NCBI RefSeq assembly: GCF_000315915.1
Contig: NC_020186.1
Location: forward strand, 1,550,001 to 1,614,000
Origin: Henningerozyma blattae CBS 6284
Lineage: Eukaryota; Ascomycota; Saccharomycetes; Saccharomycetales; Saccharomycetaceae
Length of the DNA: 64,000 bases
Direction: 5' to 3'
Shown: positions 1 through 10,056 of the stretch, piece by piece
Layout: each line of letters begins with the position of its first letter
Position numbering within the stretch: position 1 is the stretch's first letter
The notes under the pieces: generated by a model
Seen by the model: the letters and a program-made list of their open reading frames with translations, nothing else
Told to the model about the DNA's origin: nothing
The model's database searches: none
Translations under genes and position numbers: made by a program

Positions 1-477
1 GCATTCCATTATAATGAGTGAATTGGTTGATTTAGCTTTCCTTTAATTAGATCACTGGCTTTTGTTTAATTTGTTCGTTTTTTTCATATTCTTCTTCAGC
101 CTACCTACTGATTTTTTGCACATAACAAAATCTCTGCGAAATCCAAAAACAAACAAGCATATCATCAGTGCCGAAATACTGGATTCATTCCTACTGCAGT
201 TATTCTCTGGAAGTAAATATGAAAATATCGAAAAAAATATACAGCATTTTCTAAACTTTAAGTGACTCAAATTTAAAATCATTTTACAATTTGCACTACC
301 TGCATTTCAGAAAGCAACAGCGACAAAAAAAAATAATAATAACAATCTATTAACAAGATATACACATATATATGTAATTAAATATTTGTATAAAAAATAA
401 TGCTTATATATACAGTAGAATTTAAGATACAAATGGCCATCCAACAATGTATTATAAAGTTTTTAATAGTAGTGATA
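1..477. other. intergenic, 3' flank of MRPS35
   Basis: AT-rich sequence downstream of the minus-strand MRPS35 gene. Two overlapping short open frames on opposite strands here look like chance, with a skewed Phe/Ser/Lys composition and no recognisable domain. I see no RNA gene or repeat. Confidence 0.5.
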
Positions 478-1515
478 TCAAATATAAATCATTCTTCCTA
501 AAGAATCGAATCCAATCTTTCTATCTGTTTTATTATCTCTATTTGATCTACCATATCTTACACCGACATGTCCCACTTTAGCTTCTTGAAACCTCCAAAG
601 AGATCTGTCACCTTGACGAACCTCACCATATACGACTTTATGCTTTTTTGTTGTGTTTTCTGCAGTGGGATCAACTTCACTTAATTTTTTTAAAGTTGTT
701 TCTGCAGGCTCTAAGCCCAAGATTTCAGCAGCTTCAAGAGCACCAAAATGCTGAGATTCCGGTAATGTAACAAATCGAGATGTTAGCGCACTTGTTGGAA
801 CTGGCAATTCACTTAAATTTTCTTTGGTAATATTTTCTCTAAATATTGGGAATAAATTTTCCATTGTATTTGCCATTTTTTTAAGAGAGCCTTTTATACG
901 TCCATGATTCTCCCAATTTTGCTCAATTTTATATAATCGATCAATGGCCTCTACCCTTGCTACCTTTAAGCCGTATTTGAGAGATACTTGTTGAGGAGAT
1001 AATCCTTCGGTATGTATATCTTCATATATACGGGCTTTTAACTCTTCTGTTACTATATAATTTGTATGGCAATGAGGGTTTTGTGGAAATGGTTGAAGTT
1101 GCCTCCTAAACTCTCCAGAACTATTCTTTGAACTAGATATAGAATTCGAAGGTGCTGATGATAATTTTTTATTAACAGTATCATAAATAAGTGGTTGCTG
1201 TGTAACAGGATTGCGTAATACGATACCCCTCTCCAGATCTGGTCTAATAAAATTTGTTGTGTTGGGTGTCTTTGGAGGAGCAAAATATTTGTTGTGTACA
1301 TATTCCTTCTTGTAATTACGAGGCCCTAAAAACTGAAACATAGCATGACGTAGTTGAGTACTGTGATCTTTTGGATTTTTTTGAATATTAGTTTTTCCTT
1401 GAGTTGCTGCATTGAAAGAAGAAGGCGGATAAGCAATCCTCTTTCTAGACATCTGCCTTATTTGTACCCTTACAGGAGAATTTATAGCACTAGGCATATG
1501 CTGAGACTTGAACAT
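478..1515 (-). CDS. MRPS35: mitochondrial small-subunit ribosomal protein mS45 (Mrps35/Bot1 family)
   Basis: A 345-residue protein, the same length as S. cerevisiae Mrps35 as I remember it. It should be a yeast-type component of the mitochondrial 37S ribosomal subunit, needed for mitochondrial translation. The N-terminus is basic and rich in Ser, Arg and Gln, fitting import into the matrix. The central block around residues 165-205 (TEELKARIYEDI, then LSPQQVSLKYGLKVARVEAI) and the C-terminal block with FDSLGRMIYI are the family-like parts. It is divergent from MPS3 with 283 bp between the two starts, so they share a promoter region. Assignment rests on recognised sequence similarity and length; the family is fast-evolving. 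Confidence 0.8.
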   Translation of the reverse strand: MFKSQHMPSAINSPVRVQIRQMSRKRIAYPPSSFNAATQGKTNIQKNPKDHSTQLRHAMFQFLGPRNYKKEYVHNKYFAPPKTPNTTNFIRPDLERGIVLRNPVTQQPLIYDTVNKKLSSAPSNSISSSKNSSGEFRRQLQPFPQNPHCHTNYIVTEELKARIYEDIHTEGLSPQQVSLKYGLKVARVEAIDRLYKIEQNWENHGRIKGSLKKMANTMENLFPIFRENITKENLSELPVPTSALTSRFVTLPESQHFGALEAAEILGLEPAETTLKKLSEVDPTAENTTKKHKVVYGEVRQGDRSLWRFQEAKVGHVGVRYGRSNRDNKTDRKIGFDSLGRMIYI

Positions 1516-1682
1516 TATTGGTAAGTGTAAATAATATTACTCTAGTCAATTAAGTTAATCACTTTCTCTTACAAATATTTCTTTTGATCCCCTGTTTTCA
1601 AAGTTTTATGTATTAAAATTATATATATTCATATTTCAAAATATTTAAAAAAATTTAAGAAAAGGCCGTAAAAATAAAAGAT

Positions 1683-1688
1683 TCGCGT
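1683..1688 (-). promoter_or_regulatory. ACGCGA (MCB-like) element in the MPS3/MRPS35 promoter
   Basis: TCGCGT on the plus strand (ACGCGA on the minus strand) lies 110 bp before the MPS3 start. MBF binds ACGCG cores in genes expressed in late G1. Use at MPS3 is inferred; a single short motif can occur by chance. Confidence 0.35.
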
Positions 1689-1798
1689 CTTTTAATATTA
1701 ATTAATAGAAAACACATAATGTTAAATAATAATAATATTTGATACATTTTATAAATACTATAAATAACACTTTAATTTGAAATTTTTGATCAGCTGTT

Positions 1799-3736
1799 AT
1801 GAAGACTACAAAAAAGTCTTTATATAATAAATCGGCCGATGATGCATATAAATCTATGATAAAAAGGTCTCGATCTAGTCGAAACGTCAAGAAAGAATAT
1901 TCTCCATCTACAAAGGATCTGGAATGTCCTACTGTTGTATCTGATTCTGGTAATGATGAAGTTAGACATGGTATATCTGTTCAGGATAGATATGAGCAAC
2001 CAGAAAACTATTTCAGAGAGAGAGGGGACCAAGAATATGAAGAGGATGAAGAGGAACTTCTTTTAGATAGAGAAGACATCGACAAACAATTTCAATCTAC
2101 ATTCCAAAATTTAGTAAGTAGAGCCGATATAAAGAATATTTGCATACTTTTTATTTTAACCACAGTTTTTTCAATTATTCTAACATATTCAACTAAAAGT
2201 AAGCAAGATACGGCTCTGCTTTCTGATCCTACTATAACTAACCTTCAAAATGAAGTTGATAATTTGTATAATCAATTATCGCAAATTGATAGTAAATATC
2301 AACAAGAAATGAATGATAATTTAAATATGTCTATTGAAACTTTTGAATCGAAAATCAAAAATTTGATTCCTCCTGATTTTTTAAGACTAAAAACAAAACT
2401 AGATTTAATTAATCAAAAAGTAGATCATCTTTCTAATATTGTAAAGAATAATCATCATAAAGAACATAATAGTAAGGTTGATGATGGGAGCAACTCCCTT
2501 TTAATGAATTATGATACTTTATTAGAAAACTTACATCTATATTTACCAGATAACATTCCTATAATTATTAATAGAGATGAAACTTCCAAAGAAAATGCAT
2601 CTATTCAAATCTTACCAGAAATGTATGAACAAATTTATAACTTATTGGTGTCAGTTTCAACGTCAGGTCCTAGCACTGAGATTTCAGGTGATGATGACAA
2701 AAAGAAGAAAACAGTAATCTCTGATTTTGATTTAAATATTGATTTAAATTCATACATTCATGAATATCTGAGCAATCAATTTCAATTTCTAAATAAACAA
2801 TCATTTATTGATGAATTTACTTCTAAGTTAAATAATGATAATAATAATAATTTTGACATTAGTGAGAGGTCTGACAAAATATTACCTTTGGTAAACAACA
2901 TATACAATAGAAATATACATTCATGGCAGAACGATTTAGATTTTGCTACTTTCACACAAGGGACTAAATTACTAAAAAAATTAACGTCGGCAACGTATTT
3001 AAATGGTAATGGTATATTCCCTGTTCAATTGCTATTAGATAATAAGATGGTTTCTGGCTCTACTTACTGGCAATGCCAGATGGGTCCATCAAATGGTTGT
3101 ACATGGGCAATTCAATTTACTAAGCCAGTATTTCTAACTAAAATTTCATATTTGCATGGTAGATTGAGCAAAAATATACATATCATGAATTCTGCCCCCA
3201 AGAAAATTTCTGTCTACGTTTTACCTAGAACTAAAATACCGTCTAATATAAAGGAGGAAATCCCCTATTTAACTCCCCACCAACTAGACTCTCGTTACAT
3301 TAAGTTGACCTCCTTTGAATATGACATTTCTGAGCCTTCTATTAGACAAGCTATGCCTATCCCTTCTTGGTTCATTAAATTACGTATTCCAATCAAAAGT
3401 GTGATTTTCCAAATCGACAATAACTACGGTGGCACCCCATATACCTCAATTCGTAGATTCATTGTTAATGGTATAATCGACGAGGATCTTGCTATTCTGA
3501 AAGATTACAAATTCCCTCTTCGGTTTAATGATATTCCAGATTATACTGTACCTAAAGAACATGATAATGTCATGGAATACTCTCGTTCCGCACCGAAGCA
3601 ATATCCTGAAACCATTGTTGAATTACCTAACCCACAATTACATATTCCTAATTACCAACCACCACCCACTATAAACAGTAATCAATATATTGTTGATGTT
3701 CCTGCCTTTGGTGATGATGAACCTGCAATACCTTAA
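1799..3736 (+). CDS. MPS3: SUN-domain nuclear-envelope / spindle-pole protein Mps3
   Basis: A 645-residue single-pass inner nuclear membrane protein. In S. cerevisiae Mps3 sits at the spindle-pole-body half bridge, is needed for its duplication, and tethers telomeres. The sequence shows a charged nucleoplasmic N-terminus with an acidic cluster at residues 78-92 (EEDEEELLLDRED), a membrane span at about 111-131, a predicted coiled coil at about 145-230, and a C-terminal SUN domain at about 384-560 (YWQCQMGPSNGCTWAIQF, then the GGTPYTSIRRF motif). A Pro-rich tail follows. The start is the first ATG of the frame. The next gene, YJL016W-like, is also its close neighbour in S. cerevisiae, which supports the call. 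Confidence 0.92.
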   Translation: MKTTKKSLYNKSADDAYKSMIKRSRSSRNVKKEYSPSTKDLECPTVVSDSGNDEVRHGISVQDRYEQPENYFRERGDQEYEEDEEELLLDREDIDKQFQSTFQNLVSRADIKNICILFILTTVFSIILTYSTKSKQDTALLSDPTITNLQNEVDNLYNQLSQIDSKYQQEMNDNLNMSIETFESKIKNLIPPDFLRLKTKLDLINQKVDHLSNIVKNNHHKEHNSKVDDGSNSLLMNYDTLLENLHLYLPDNIPIIINRDETSKENASIQILPEMYEQIYNLLVSVSTSGPSTEISGDDDKKKKTVISDFDLNIDLNSYIHEYLSNQFQFLNKQSFIDEFTSKLNNDNNNNFDISERSDKILPLVNNIYNRNIHSWQNDLDFATFTQGTKLLKKLTSATYLNGNGIFPVQLLLDNKMVSGSTYWQCQMGPSNGCTWAIQFTKPVFLTKISYLHGRLSKNIHIMNSAPKKISVYVLPRTKIPSNIKEEIPYLTPHQLDSRYIKLTSFEYDISEPSIRQAMPIPSWFIKLRIPIKSVIFQIDNNYGGTPYTSIRRFIVNGIIDEDLAILKDYKFPLRFNDIPDYTVPKEHDNVMEYSRSAPKQYPETIVELPNPQLHIPNYQPPPTINSNQYIVDVPAFGDDEPAIP

Positions 3737-4309
3737 CCCCACAAATTTCCGGCCCGCCGTCTCTTTTCCCAAATATGGAATTGTGATTATTTTTCCGAAG
3801 GGTACACTTTCGGCCTATACGATTTTCCGTTACTATCAGCCGACTGACTGTTTTTGGCTCCACTTTATAGGTAATCGCTAAATTTGTACTTTTAGGGCTG
3901 ACCAAGTCGGAATTTCCTGGATTTTATCAGAAAAGGCTTTAATAGGATATTTCCCCTCCCCTGTTCAGATTAATTTTTAAAATTTAAGCTAGTTTTCCCT
4001 ACAATTGATATAGTAATGTTTATTTGTTTGTTGATACTAATTTATCTTCATACTAACTTTTTTGCTAAGCAAAAGGAAAATGGCTTTAAATGTTAATTTT
4101 TATCAGTTAGGGTTGATTTGTTTATTTACTGGTGATAATATTTGACATACATCTCATTACAAAGAATCAGCAATATATTAAACGTAGTGAATACTTCTAT
4201 TCAAATATAAGCAAAAAAAATTTGTATTTCATTTATATTGATAATTTTTCAGTATATTTGGACCCCTTTAAATGCATAACGGATATAAGAATTTGAAAGC
4301 TATAACATA
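3737..4309. other. intergenic between MPS3 and the YJL016W-like gene
   Basis: 573 bp between two plus-strand genes. The first 170 bp after the MPS3 stop are more GC-rich than the surroundings (runs of CCG and CGG), then it becomes AT-rich toward the next start. No RNA gene or repeat seen. Confidence 0.5.
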
Positions 4310-6052
4310 ATGAAGTTTTTGAATAGAGATACTAAAGATCAAGTACTATTAGAGGTCACATCCTCCAGAAGATTCGATAATAAAGGGAATATATATGCAG
4401 AGGAGAATGAAATACAATCTACCTTTAACTCTTCTCCTCAAAAGCCTAAGAACTTCAAAGAGAAGTTATCTAAAATTAACATAACCACTTGGAAAAGTAA
4501 TGATACAAACGATCTGGAAAATAGTTATAGTTACCAAATAAATTCTGGAATCACTTCCAAAGGCCATAATTTAACCCATGATCAAATCGCATCGAAAGCT
4601 ATTTTTGAAAAAATCCCTCCTTCTTTTTATACTTCTTTAAAGCCGCTTTTTGTTTTATTAAAGTCACAACAATCAAAGCTGTATTTTGAATGGTCACTAA
4701 ATAATAATTCATATAATACTATTAGTTGGCTTATCCAAGATATTACTTCGAATTCAGATAGCCCTAAAAAAATTCAATCTATTTCTTTAAAAGGCACAGA
4801 TCTAATTATATATACTGAAGGTTTTAATCCATTGAAGTATAAAATCAGGTTAATTGATGATTACCGTTGTATTGGAATTTCGAATATCGACTTTATAAAC
4901 AATTCGTTGATTATTCAAAATGGAAATTTTGAGCTTCGTTGTTCAAACTTACCAATACTATTGAATTTACAAAAACTGTGCTTACTATCAATATTTGAAT
5001 GTAACCAAATATTTAAATCCTTAACTGGTATGGTGATTGCTTCACTGGGCTCGACTATGTTTAATATGCATATCATTTTAGATTCAACTTTCTGTTTTCG
5101 AGATTGGTGTGAAATTTATATAGAGGGGAAGGGCTGGACAAAAGCCTGGTGTCATGTGGATAAATTACATTCAAACAAGAAAAAATCTGTGAATTATACA
5201 ATTAAATTCTTTAAAGAGAAGAAACCAGACTCGGCAATTAAAAATAAAAGTGAATTATTTTGCTTCATTTCAAGTTTAAAGCCAATCAAGGATATTTTCT
5301 TCTATCCTGATTGTAAAAATAGTCATTCTTCAATAAAGGAGAATATTTCTATTCACGAATTTTTAGAGTCTGTGAGAATCATAAAATTCGTAGGTAATGT
5401 ATCATTTCCAAAGAAAGGCTTCCATTCAAAAAATATCTCCCATTCCACTTCCAATGCCTCCTCTAAATCAAAAGGCCTTTTGCATAAGAGCTCTCCATCT
5501 CGTAGTAGTTCCACCAGCTCAAATACTTCTTCTACTTCAGGTGCATCTCATAACTGCATTACCAACGATTTTGAAAACTGCATTACTTCTGAAAACGGCT
5601 TGCTAATTAGGCCTATTCCCCATAACGGTGTTAACCATTTGGAAACTCTAATTTCTTTTATTATTCCAATGATGAATGTAACCTCCTTATATGGTAGGCC
5701 TGGCCACTTTAAGAATGGAAGAGAGGATATTAATTCATTGATGTTTGGTTTACCAAATCTACCTGTTGTAGATTATTTCTCACTGGAAGAAATATCCACA
5801 CTATTAGAACCAAGCATTGACATAAATCAAAATCAAGATTGTATGTCACATGATACAACTTTTCAGTCAATGGACTTCTATTCAAAATATTTATCTTCTA
5901 AGATGAAGGAGCAACCAACAAGATCACAAGATTTTGAATTTACTCATCTGAAAGATCTGGGTGTAGAATATTCAAATACTTTGGAAACAAATAAGGTTGC
6001 AATGGATGTACCAAGAGTTTATTGTAGTGATTCTGCAGAAACGTTAATTTAA
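4310..6052 (+). CDS. PH-domain protein of the YJL016W (TPH3) / YHR131C family
   Basis: A 580-residue soluble protein with no signal peptide or membrane span. A PH-like domain appears to begin at about residue 265 (FRDWCEIYIEGKGW, then AWCHVDK) and run to about 365. It is preceded by a region rich in Ile/Asn/Ser and followed by a Ser-rich low-complexity stretch at about 375-415. PH domains bind phosphoinositides or proteins; the molecular role of this family is not established. It lies between MPS3 and the MAD3/BUB1 gene, exactly where S. cerevisiae has YJL016W between MPS3 and MAD3. The name therefore rests on both sequence character and gene order. It converges with the next gene. Confidence 0.7.
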   Translation: MKFLNRDTKDQVLLEVTSSRRFDNKGNIYAEENEIQSTFNSSPQKPKNFKEKLSKINITTWKSNDTNDLENSYSYQINSGITSKGHNLTHDQIASKAIFEKIPPSFYTSLKPLFVLLKSQQSKLYFEWSLNNNSYNTISWLIQDITSNSDSPKKIQSISLKGTDLIIYTEGFNPLKYKIRLIDDYRCIGISNIDFINNSLIIQNGNFELRCSNLPILLNLQKLCLLSIFECNQIFKSLTGMVIASLGSTMFNMHIILDSTFCFRDWCEIYIEGKGWTKAWCHVDKLHSNKKKSVNYTIKFFKEKKPDSAIKNKSELFCFISSLKPIKDIFFYPDCKNSHSSIKENISIHEFLESVRIIKFVGNVSFPKKGFHSKNISHSTSNASSKSKGLLHKSSPSRSSSTSSNTSSTSGASHNCITNDFENCITSENGLLIRPIPHNGVNHLETLISFIIPMMNVTSLYGRPGHFKNGREDINSLMFGLPNLPVVDYFSLEEISTLLEPSIDINQNQDCMSHDTTFQSMDFYSKYLSSKMKEQPTRSQDFEFTHLKDLGVEYSNTLETNKVAMDVPRVYCSDSAETLI

Positions 6053-6377
6053 TCAACATCATTCCACTAATTTTAAAATTATGACCATGTACTTGCATCA
6101 AATTTCAAAATATATATATTTTTTTATTTTTTATTTTTTCTTCAACGTATACACTGTTCCTATTTTATTTCGTTCAACAATTGCACACGATTTTATCGCT
6201 AATTAGTATTTATTATGCACTAATATCATTATTCTATACCCACTTTATTCCTATATAATTACATTTCATTACCTAAAGAGTTGTATATGCATCATTTTAC
6301 TTATATTTTGATACTTTGTTAAATAGTTAGTGTTGTGTTATTATAGAGCATATTTTAATGAATAATAATATATAGAA
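6053..6377. other. convergent 3' region
   Basis: 325 bp between two converging genes, very AT-rich with T runs around 6117-6140 that would serve polyadenylation on the plus strand. Nothing else seen. Confidence 0.5.
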
Positions 6378-9300
6378 TTATTTAAATTTTGGTAATTCTG
6401 GTTCTAAGCCTAAAATAATAGTTCTTATCTTATCTGAACATTCAAGTTCTAAATAGTTTTCTAACATATTTCTTAATTTAGAAATTTCTTTGTTGATTGG
6501 TAGTGAATTATATGAACCACTATTTAGTAAGACTGAAAAAACTTCCTTCCAAATATCCTGTTTCCAATATCTTTTAAAAGGTGATCTTAATTTGAACGTC
6601 CCATCTTTTAATCTAATTGTGTCAATCACGGTACCGTATAGCATCATATGTATTATACTTGCTAATCCATAGTAATCAATTTCATAGCTCCAAGGCAATC
6701 CGGTTCTCATCTCATAACAGTCTTGTTGATCAGTTTTCCAATTAGCTAAAAATTTTGTTTCTTTTGGTAGAAGAGTCATGTCAAAAGATCTACCAAAATC
6801 AATCAAAAAAATACCCTTATGAGACCATCCATTTTCTCCTTTAGTATTATAGCCTCGTAAAGTGCAAGGATCAAATCGTAACATGCAATTATCGGGCTTT
6901 AAATCACCATGAATGATACCCACAGTGTGTATCTTCTCAATCACTTTTATTAATTCAATTGTGAAAAAAATGCATAATTCCTCCTCTAATGATGCTTTAG
7001 AATTTTCTCTGTATAAATTTAAGAGATCCAATAATGTGCCTTGAGTAACATAATTGAGAACAAGATAACTTTCATCTTGAAAATAGTGCAAAGAAGATGT
7101 CTTAATAATTGAATTTAATATATTTTCCTCATGTAATCTATGTTCTAGTTGTTTTAATATATAGAACTCCCAAAATGTATGAGGTTTTTCAACTTTTAAA
7201 GCTTTTAGACATCCTGAACTTGATTCCGCTAAGTATACTGTAGCAAAACCACCTTCACCTAGCTCTCCTCTAATACAATACCAGTCATTCTCCTTCTTAA
7301 ATTCCACAATCGGTGATTTATTATTGTTTTTCGAAGCTTCGTGTATTTTTTTCAAAGTGGAACTTTTTTTTAAGGGATTATCATAATGAAAAAATGTTTG
7401 ATAACTTTCTAAAGAGGGATTAATGTTAGCCAAAAGGCTTTTACGTAAATTAATATCTAGGGGATCTGAGATAATATTATATCCATCAGATATGTTATTC
7501 ACATTATTATCTTCTAAGTCACGTATTTCTTGTAAGATTTGTTTATCTTGTAAGGATTCTGATATAACTTGATCATATCTCCCTGGCTGTTGACTAACCT
7601 TTTCCTCGGGCTGAGTTGTAAATGGTGAACTAAACACAGATTCAGACTTAGAATAATCGAGAGAATCTTTTGCTTGATTATCAGAAATATTCATTGTATG
7701 TTCCGTATGTTCTTTTATTGGTGTCATGTATTGCTTTTGCTGGGGATCTGAGGATGTTGCTGTGTTTCTCTCCCGTACTTTTTCGTTGTTTTTGGAAAGA
7801 TCAAGGTCTATGTCAAAGTTTCCAATATCAGTAGCATTAATATTATTAATTGGGGCGATATTTTTATCATCTAATAGCTTTTCTGTATTCGAGTTTGAAT
7901 CACTTACATCCTCCTCATTTGGTTTAACTTCTGTTAAATCTTCTAAGTTAGGCTTTGACAGCTCTTCTGTATTATTATCGTACATTGTAAATCCACGGGT
8001 GGTATCGTCCTTATTTGATTCAACAAAATCTTGGTTAAACATAGAGTATACTTCATTCACTGCTCCTTTTGAATAAAACGTCATGGTTGGAGAACCTGGG
8101 GTTCCTTCATTGTTTACCTTAGGGATATGAAAGGTTTCTGTGTTATTAGTATCCTGGTTATAATTCAGAGGTTCGTTATTATGAATTGTATCATTAAGTG
8201 GAAGTGTTGTCGTTTCAGTAACATTTTTGTAAGGTAAACTTTCTTCCTTAGACAACGAAATAGATTTCTTGACTTGTAATGCTTGTCTAGAGACAGGTAT
8301 TTTGGATGGTTCTGGAGTTGGCAGTTCATCATTAAATATTTTTAGTTTCTTGGATGTTTCTGGTTTATTTATCAAATTTGTCGTTGGTTGTGTCTCTATA
8401 GAATTATTTTGAGTAATTGCTAGAATTGGAGCTACTTCATTATCCTTGAAAATGTATGAAGCTTTTCTCTTTTTGGCCTGTAAAGTGTCCATTTGATGTG
8501 TAGTCTTTACTTCTATTTTTTGAGGGTATTCATGTCTCAGCTGTTTATATATACCTCTAGAAATAGCTAATAATTCTTCAATGCAATATTCTTCATTGGA
8601 TTCAGTAGGAAATAGTAGATTAAAATTACAATCTATTTTTTCTTTTTTCCTGCCTTGTATTTCTACAATTTTATAAACAGGATCAGAAGAACCAAGACTA
8701 TCTCTAAATATAGATAGTTTATGTCCATCACTAGGATTTAAAACCTTGTTGAATCCTACTTCTTGCTTCAATTTACCAATATTTGATCCATTAGAGATTG
8801 ATCCATCCAAAATTTTATTTTCTTTAGTTCGATGGAGTTTGGAATCGAACACATCCCATGGAGCTCGTCGTATAGTTTCATCAAATACCCCTATATTCTT
8901 TTTTGCAGAGGGTTCATCTCTAAATATTGTATATTTACCATTATTTGGCTTCGTAGTAGAATTGTAAGTGGCTTCAGAGTCTTGCAATAGGATATCATTT
9001 TTTTCTTTACCTAATACAATCGACGGAAGTTCAACATTATTCATATCTAATAGAGCATTTGAAACTGAATCTATATCGATTTTTCGATTGGTAAATTCCT
9101 GTTCTAGTAATTTGATCCTATTTTTCAAACGTTTTTGAGGTAATGAATTTTCACGTAATCCCATTTGTAAAATTTGATAAGAATCGTAATAGTACCTATT
9201 ATCAAATAATAATTGAGAAAAATCTTCATAAAATAAAGTTAACTTAATTGCAATTTTTTTTCTTATCATATAAATATATATATCTCTTGATTCACTAAAA

Positions 9301-9671
9301 GAGTCAGAGGCAAACAACTCAATATATTCCAACCAAATTTTCAAATATCTGGGATCATTTTTATAAGGATCCATGTCTTTAAAATATACTAAGCACCTTT
9401 CCATAACTTCTAGCATTCCACTTTGTTTTAGTGTACCACCTTGAGTATAGACGTGGTTTATCCAAGTTATGTATTCAATAAAAATATTTAACGGATCATC
9501 TGAATCTTCAACTTCCTCTAGTATACGCTTTTCAAATTTAATTCTTGTGGAATTTATAGTAGATGAATCTTGGTCTAATACTGTAGCCAAAACATGAGCA
9601 GATCTACCATCCTTTAGTGGTAAGATATTTTCTTTGTTTGACTCAATTACTTCGAAATTTGTATTTTCCAT
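6378..9671 (-). CDS. BUB1: combined MAD3/BUB1 spindle-checkpoint kinase (MadBub type)
   Basis: A 1097-residue spindle assembly checkpoint protein carrying features that S. cerevisiae divides between Mad3 (BubR1) and Bub1. From the N-terminus: a KEN box at 13-15 (SNKENILPLKDGRS), a Mad3/BUB1 TPR region at about 45-190, a second KEN at 283-285, a Bub3-binding (GLEBS) segment at about 318-380 (IFRDSLGSSDPVY, EELLAISRGIYK), and a Bub1 CD1-like motif at about 527-546 (GSPTMTFYSKGAVNEV). The C-terminal kinase domain spans 789-1097: Gly loop at 802-812, ATP-binding Lys in ALKVEK (about 826), HGDLKPDN (921-928) and DFG (958-960). All catalytic motifs are intact. The two N-terminal KEN boxes are the Mad3 signature for inhibiting APC/C-Cdc20; the kinase and CD1 are the Bub1 signature. 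VTC4 follows, as it follows MAD3 in S. cerevisiae. Confidence 0.93.
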   Translation of the reverse strand: MENTNFEVIESNKENILPLKDGRSAHVLATVLDQDSSTINSTRIKFEKRILEEVEDSDDPLNIFIEYITWINHVYTQGGTLKQSGMLEVMERCLVYFKDMDPYKNDPRYLKIWLEYIELFASDSFSESRDIYIYMIRKKIAIKLTLFYEDFSQLLFDNRYYYDSYQILQMGLRENSLPQKRLKNRIKLLEQEFTNRKIDIDSVSNALLDMNNVELPSIVLGKEKNDILLQDSEATYNSTTKPNNGKYTIFRDEPSAKKNIGVFDETIRRAPWDVFDSKLHRTKENKILDGSISNGSNIGKLKQEVGFNKVLNPSDGHKLSIFRDSLGSSDPVYKIVEIQGRKKEKIDCNFNLLFPTESNEEYCIEELLAISRGIYKQLRHEYPQKIEVKTTHQMDTLQAKKRKASYIFKDNEVAPILAITQNNSIETQPTTNLINKPETSKKLKIFNDELPTPEPSKIPVSRQALQVKKSISLSKEESLPYKNVTETTTLPLNDTIHNNEPLNYNQDTNNTETFHIPKVNNEGTPGSPTMTFYSKGAVNEVYSMFNQDFVESNKDDTTRGFTMYDNNTEELSKPNLEDLTEVKPNEEDVSDSNSNTEKLLDDKNIAPINNINATDIGNFDIDLDLSKNNEKVRERNTATSSDPQQKQYMTPIKEHTEHTMNISDNQAKDSLDYSKSESVFSSPFTTQPEEKVSQQPGRYDQVISESLQDKQILQEIRDLEDNNVNNISDGYNIISDPLDINLRKSLLANINPSLESYQTFFHYDNPLKKSSTLKKIHEASKNNNKSPIVEFKKENDWYCIRGELGEGGFATVYLAESSSGCLKALKVEKPHTFWEFYILKQLEHRLHEENILNSIIKTSSLHYFQDESYLVLNYVTQGTLLDLLNLYRENSKASLEEELCIFFTIELIKVIEKIHTVGIIHGDLKPDNCMLRFDPCTLRGYNTKGENGWSHKGIFLIDFGRSFDMTLLPKETKFLANWKTDQQDCYEMRTGLPWSYEIDYYGLASIIHMMLYGTVIDTIRLKDGTFKLRSPFKRYWKQDIWKEVFSVLLNSGSYNSLPINKEISKLRNMLENYLELECSDKIRTIILGLEPELPKFK

Positions 9672-10056
9672 TTAATTGTGATTGAAAGGCTCATACAGGG
9701 CTATAGATTTTCTAAATTATCTTTGTGTTATAATTATTTCTAAATAATTGATTGTTCAATATCTGTTGATCAATAATTTTCTTAGTGCCTTCAAAATAAT
9801 TTTTTATACAAATCTGTCTATCAGATCATAAAATAATATTTTAGCCATTTTTCTGTTTACTATTTTAATTTTAAAGCATTTTTCTTACGCGAACTTTCAA
9901 TCCATACATATCATCCATTTTAAGAAAATGAATGGTATATATAATATTTAATATATGTTAGATAATTATAAAAGTTCAGATTATATATATATATGCTTTA
10001 ATCAGCTTCATTCGGATGCCCCATATAGGTGGAAATATAATGCCTATCAAATAGAT
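9672..10056. promoter_or_regulatory. BUB1 promoter region and VTC4 3' end, with an ACGCGAA element
   Basis: 385 bp holding the MAD3/BUB1 promoter on the minus strand and the VTC4 3' end. ACGCGAA at 9887-9893, 216 bp before the BUB1 start, fits an MBF/SBF-type site and would give S-phase-linked expression. This is inferred from one motif. Confidence 0.35.
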
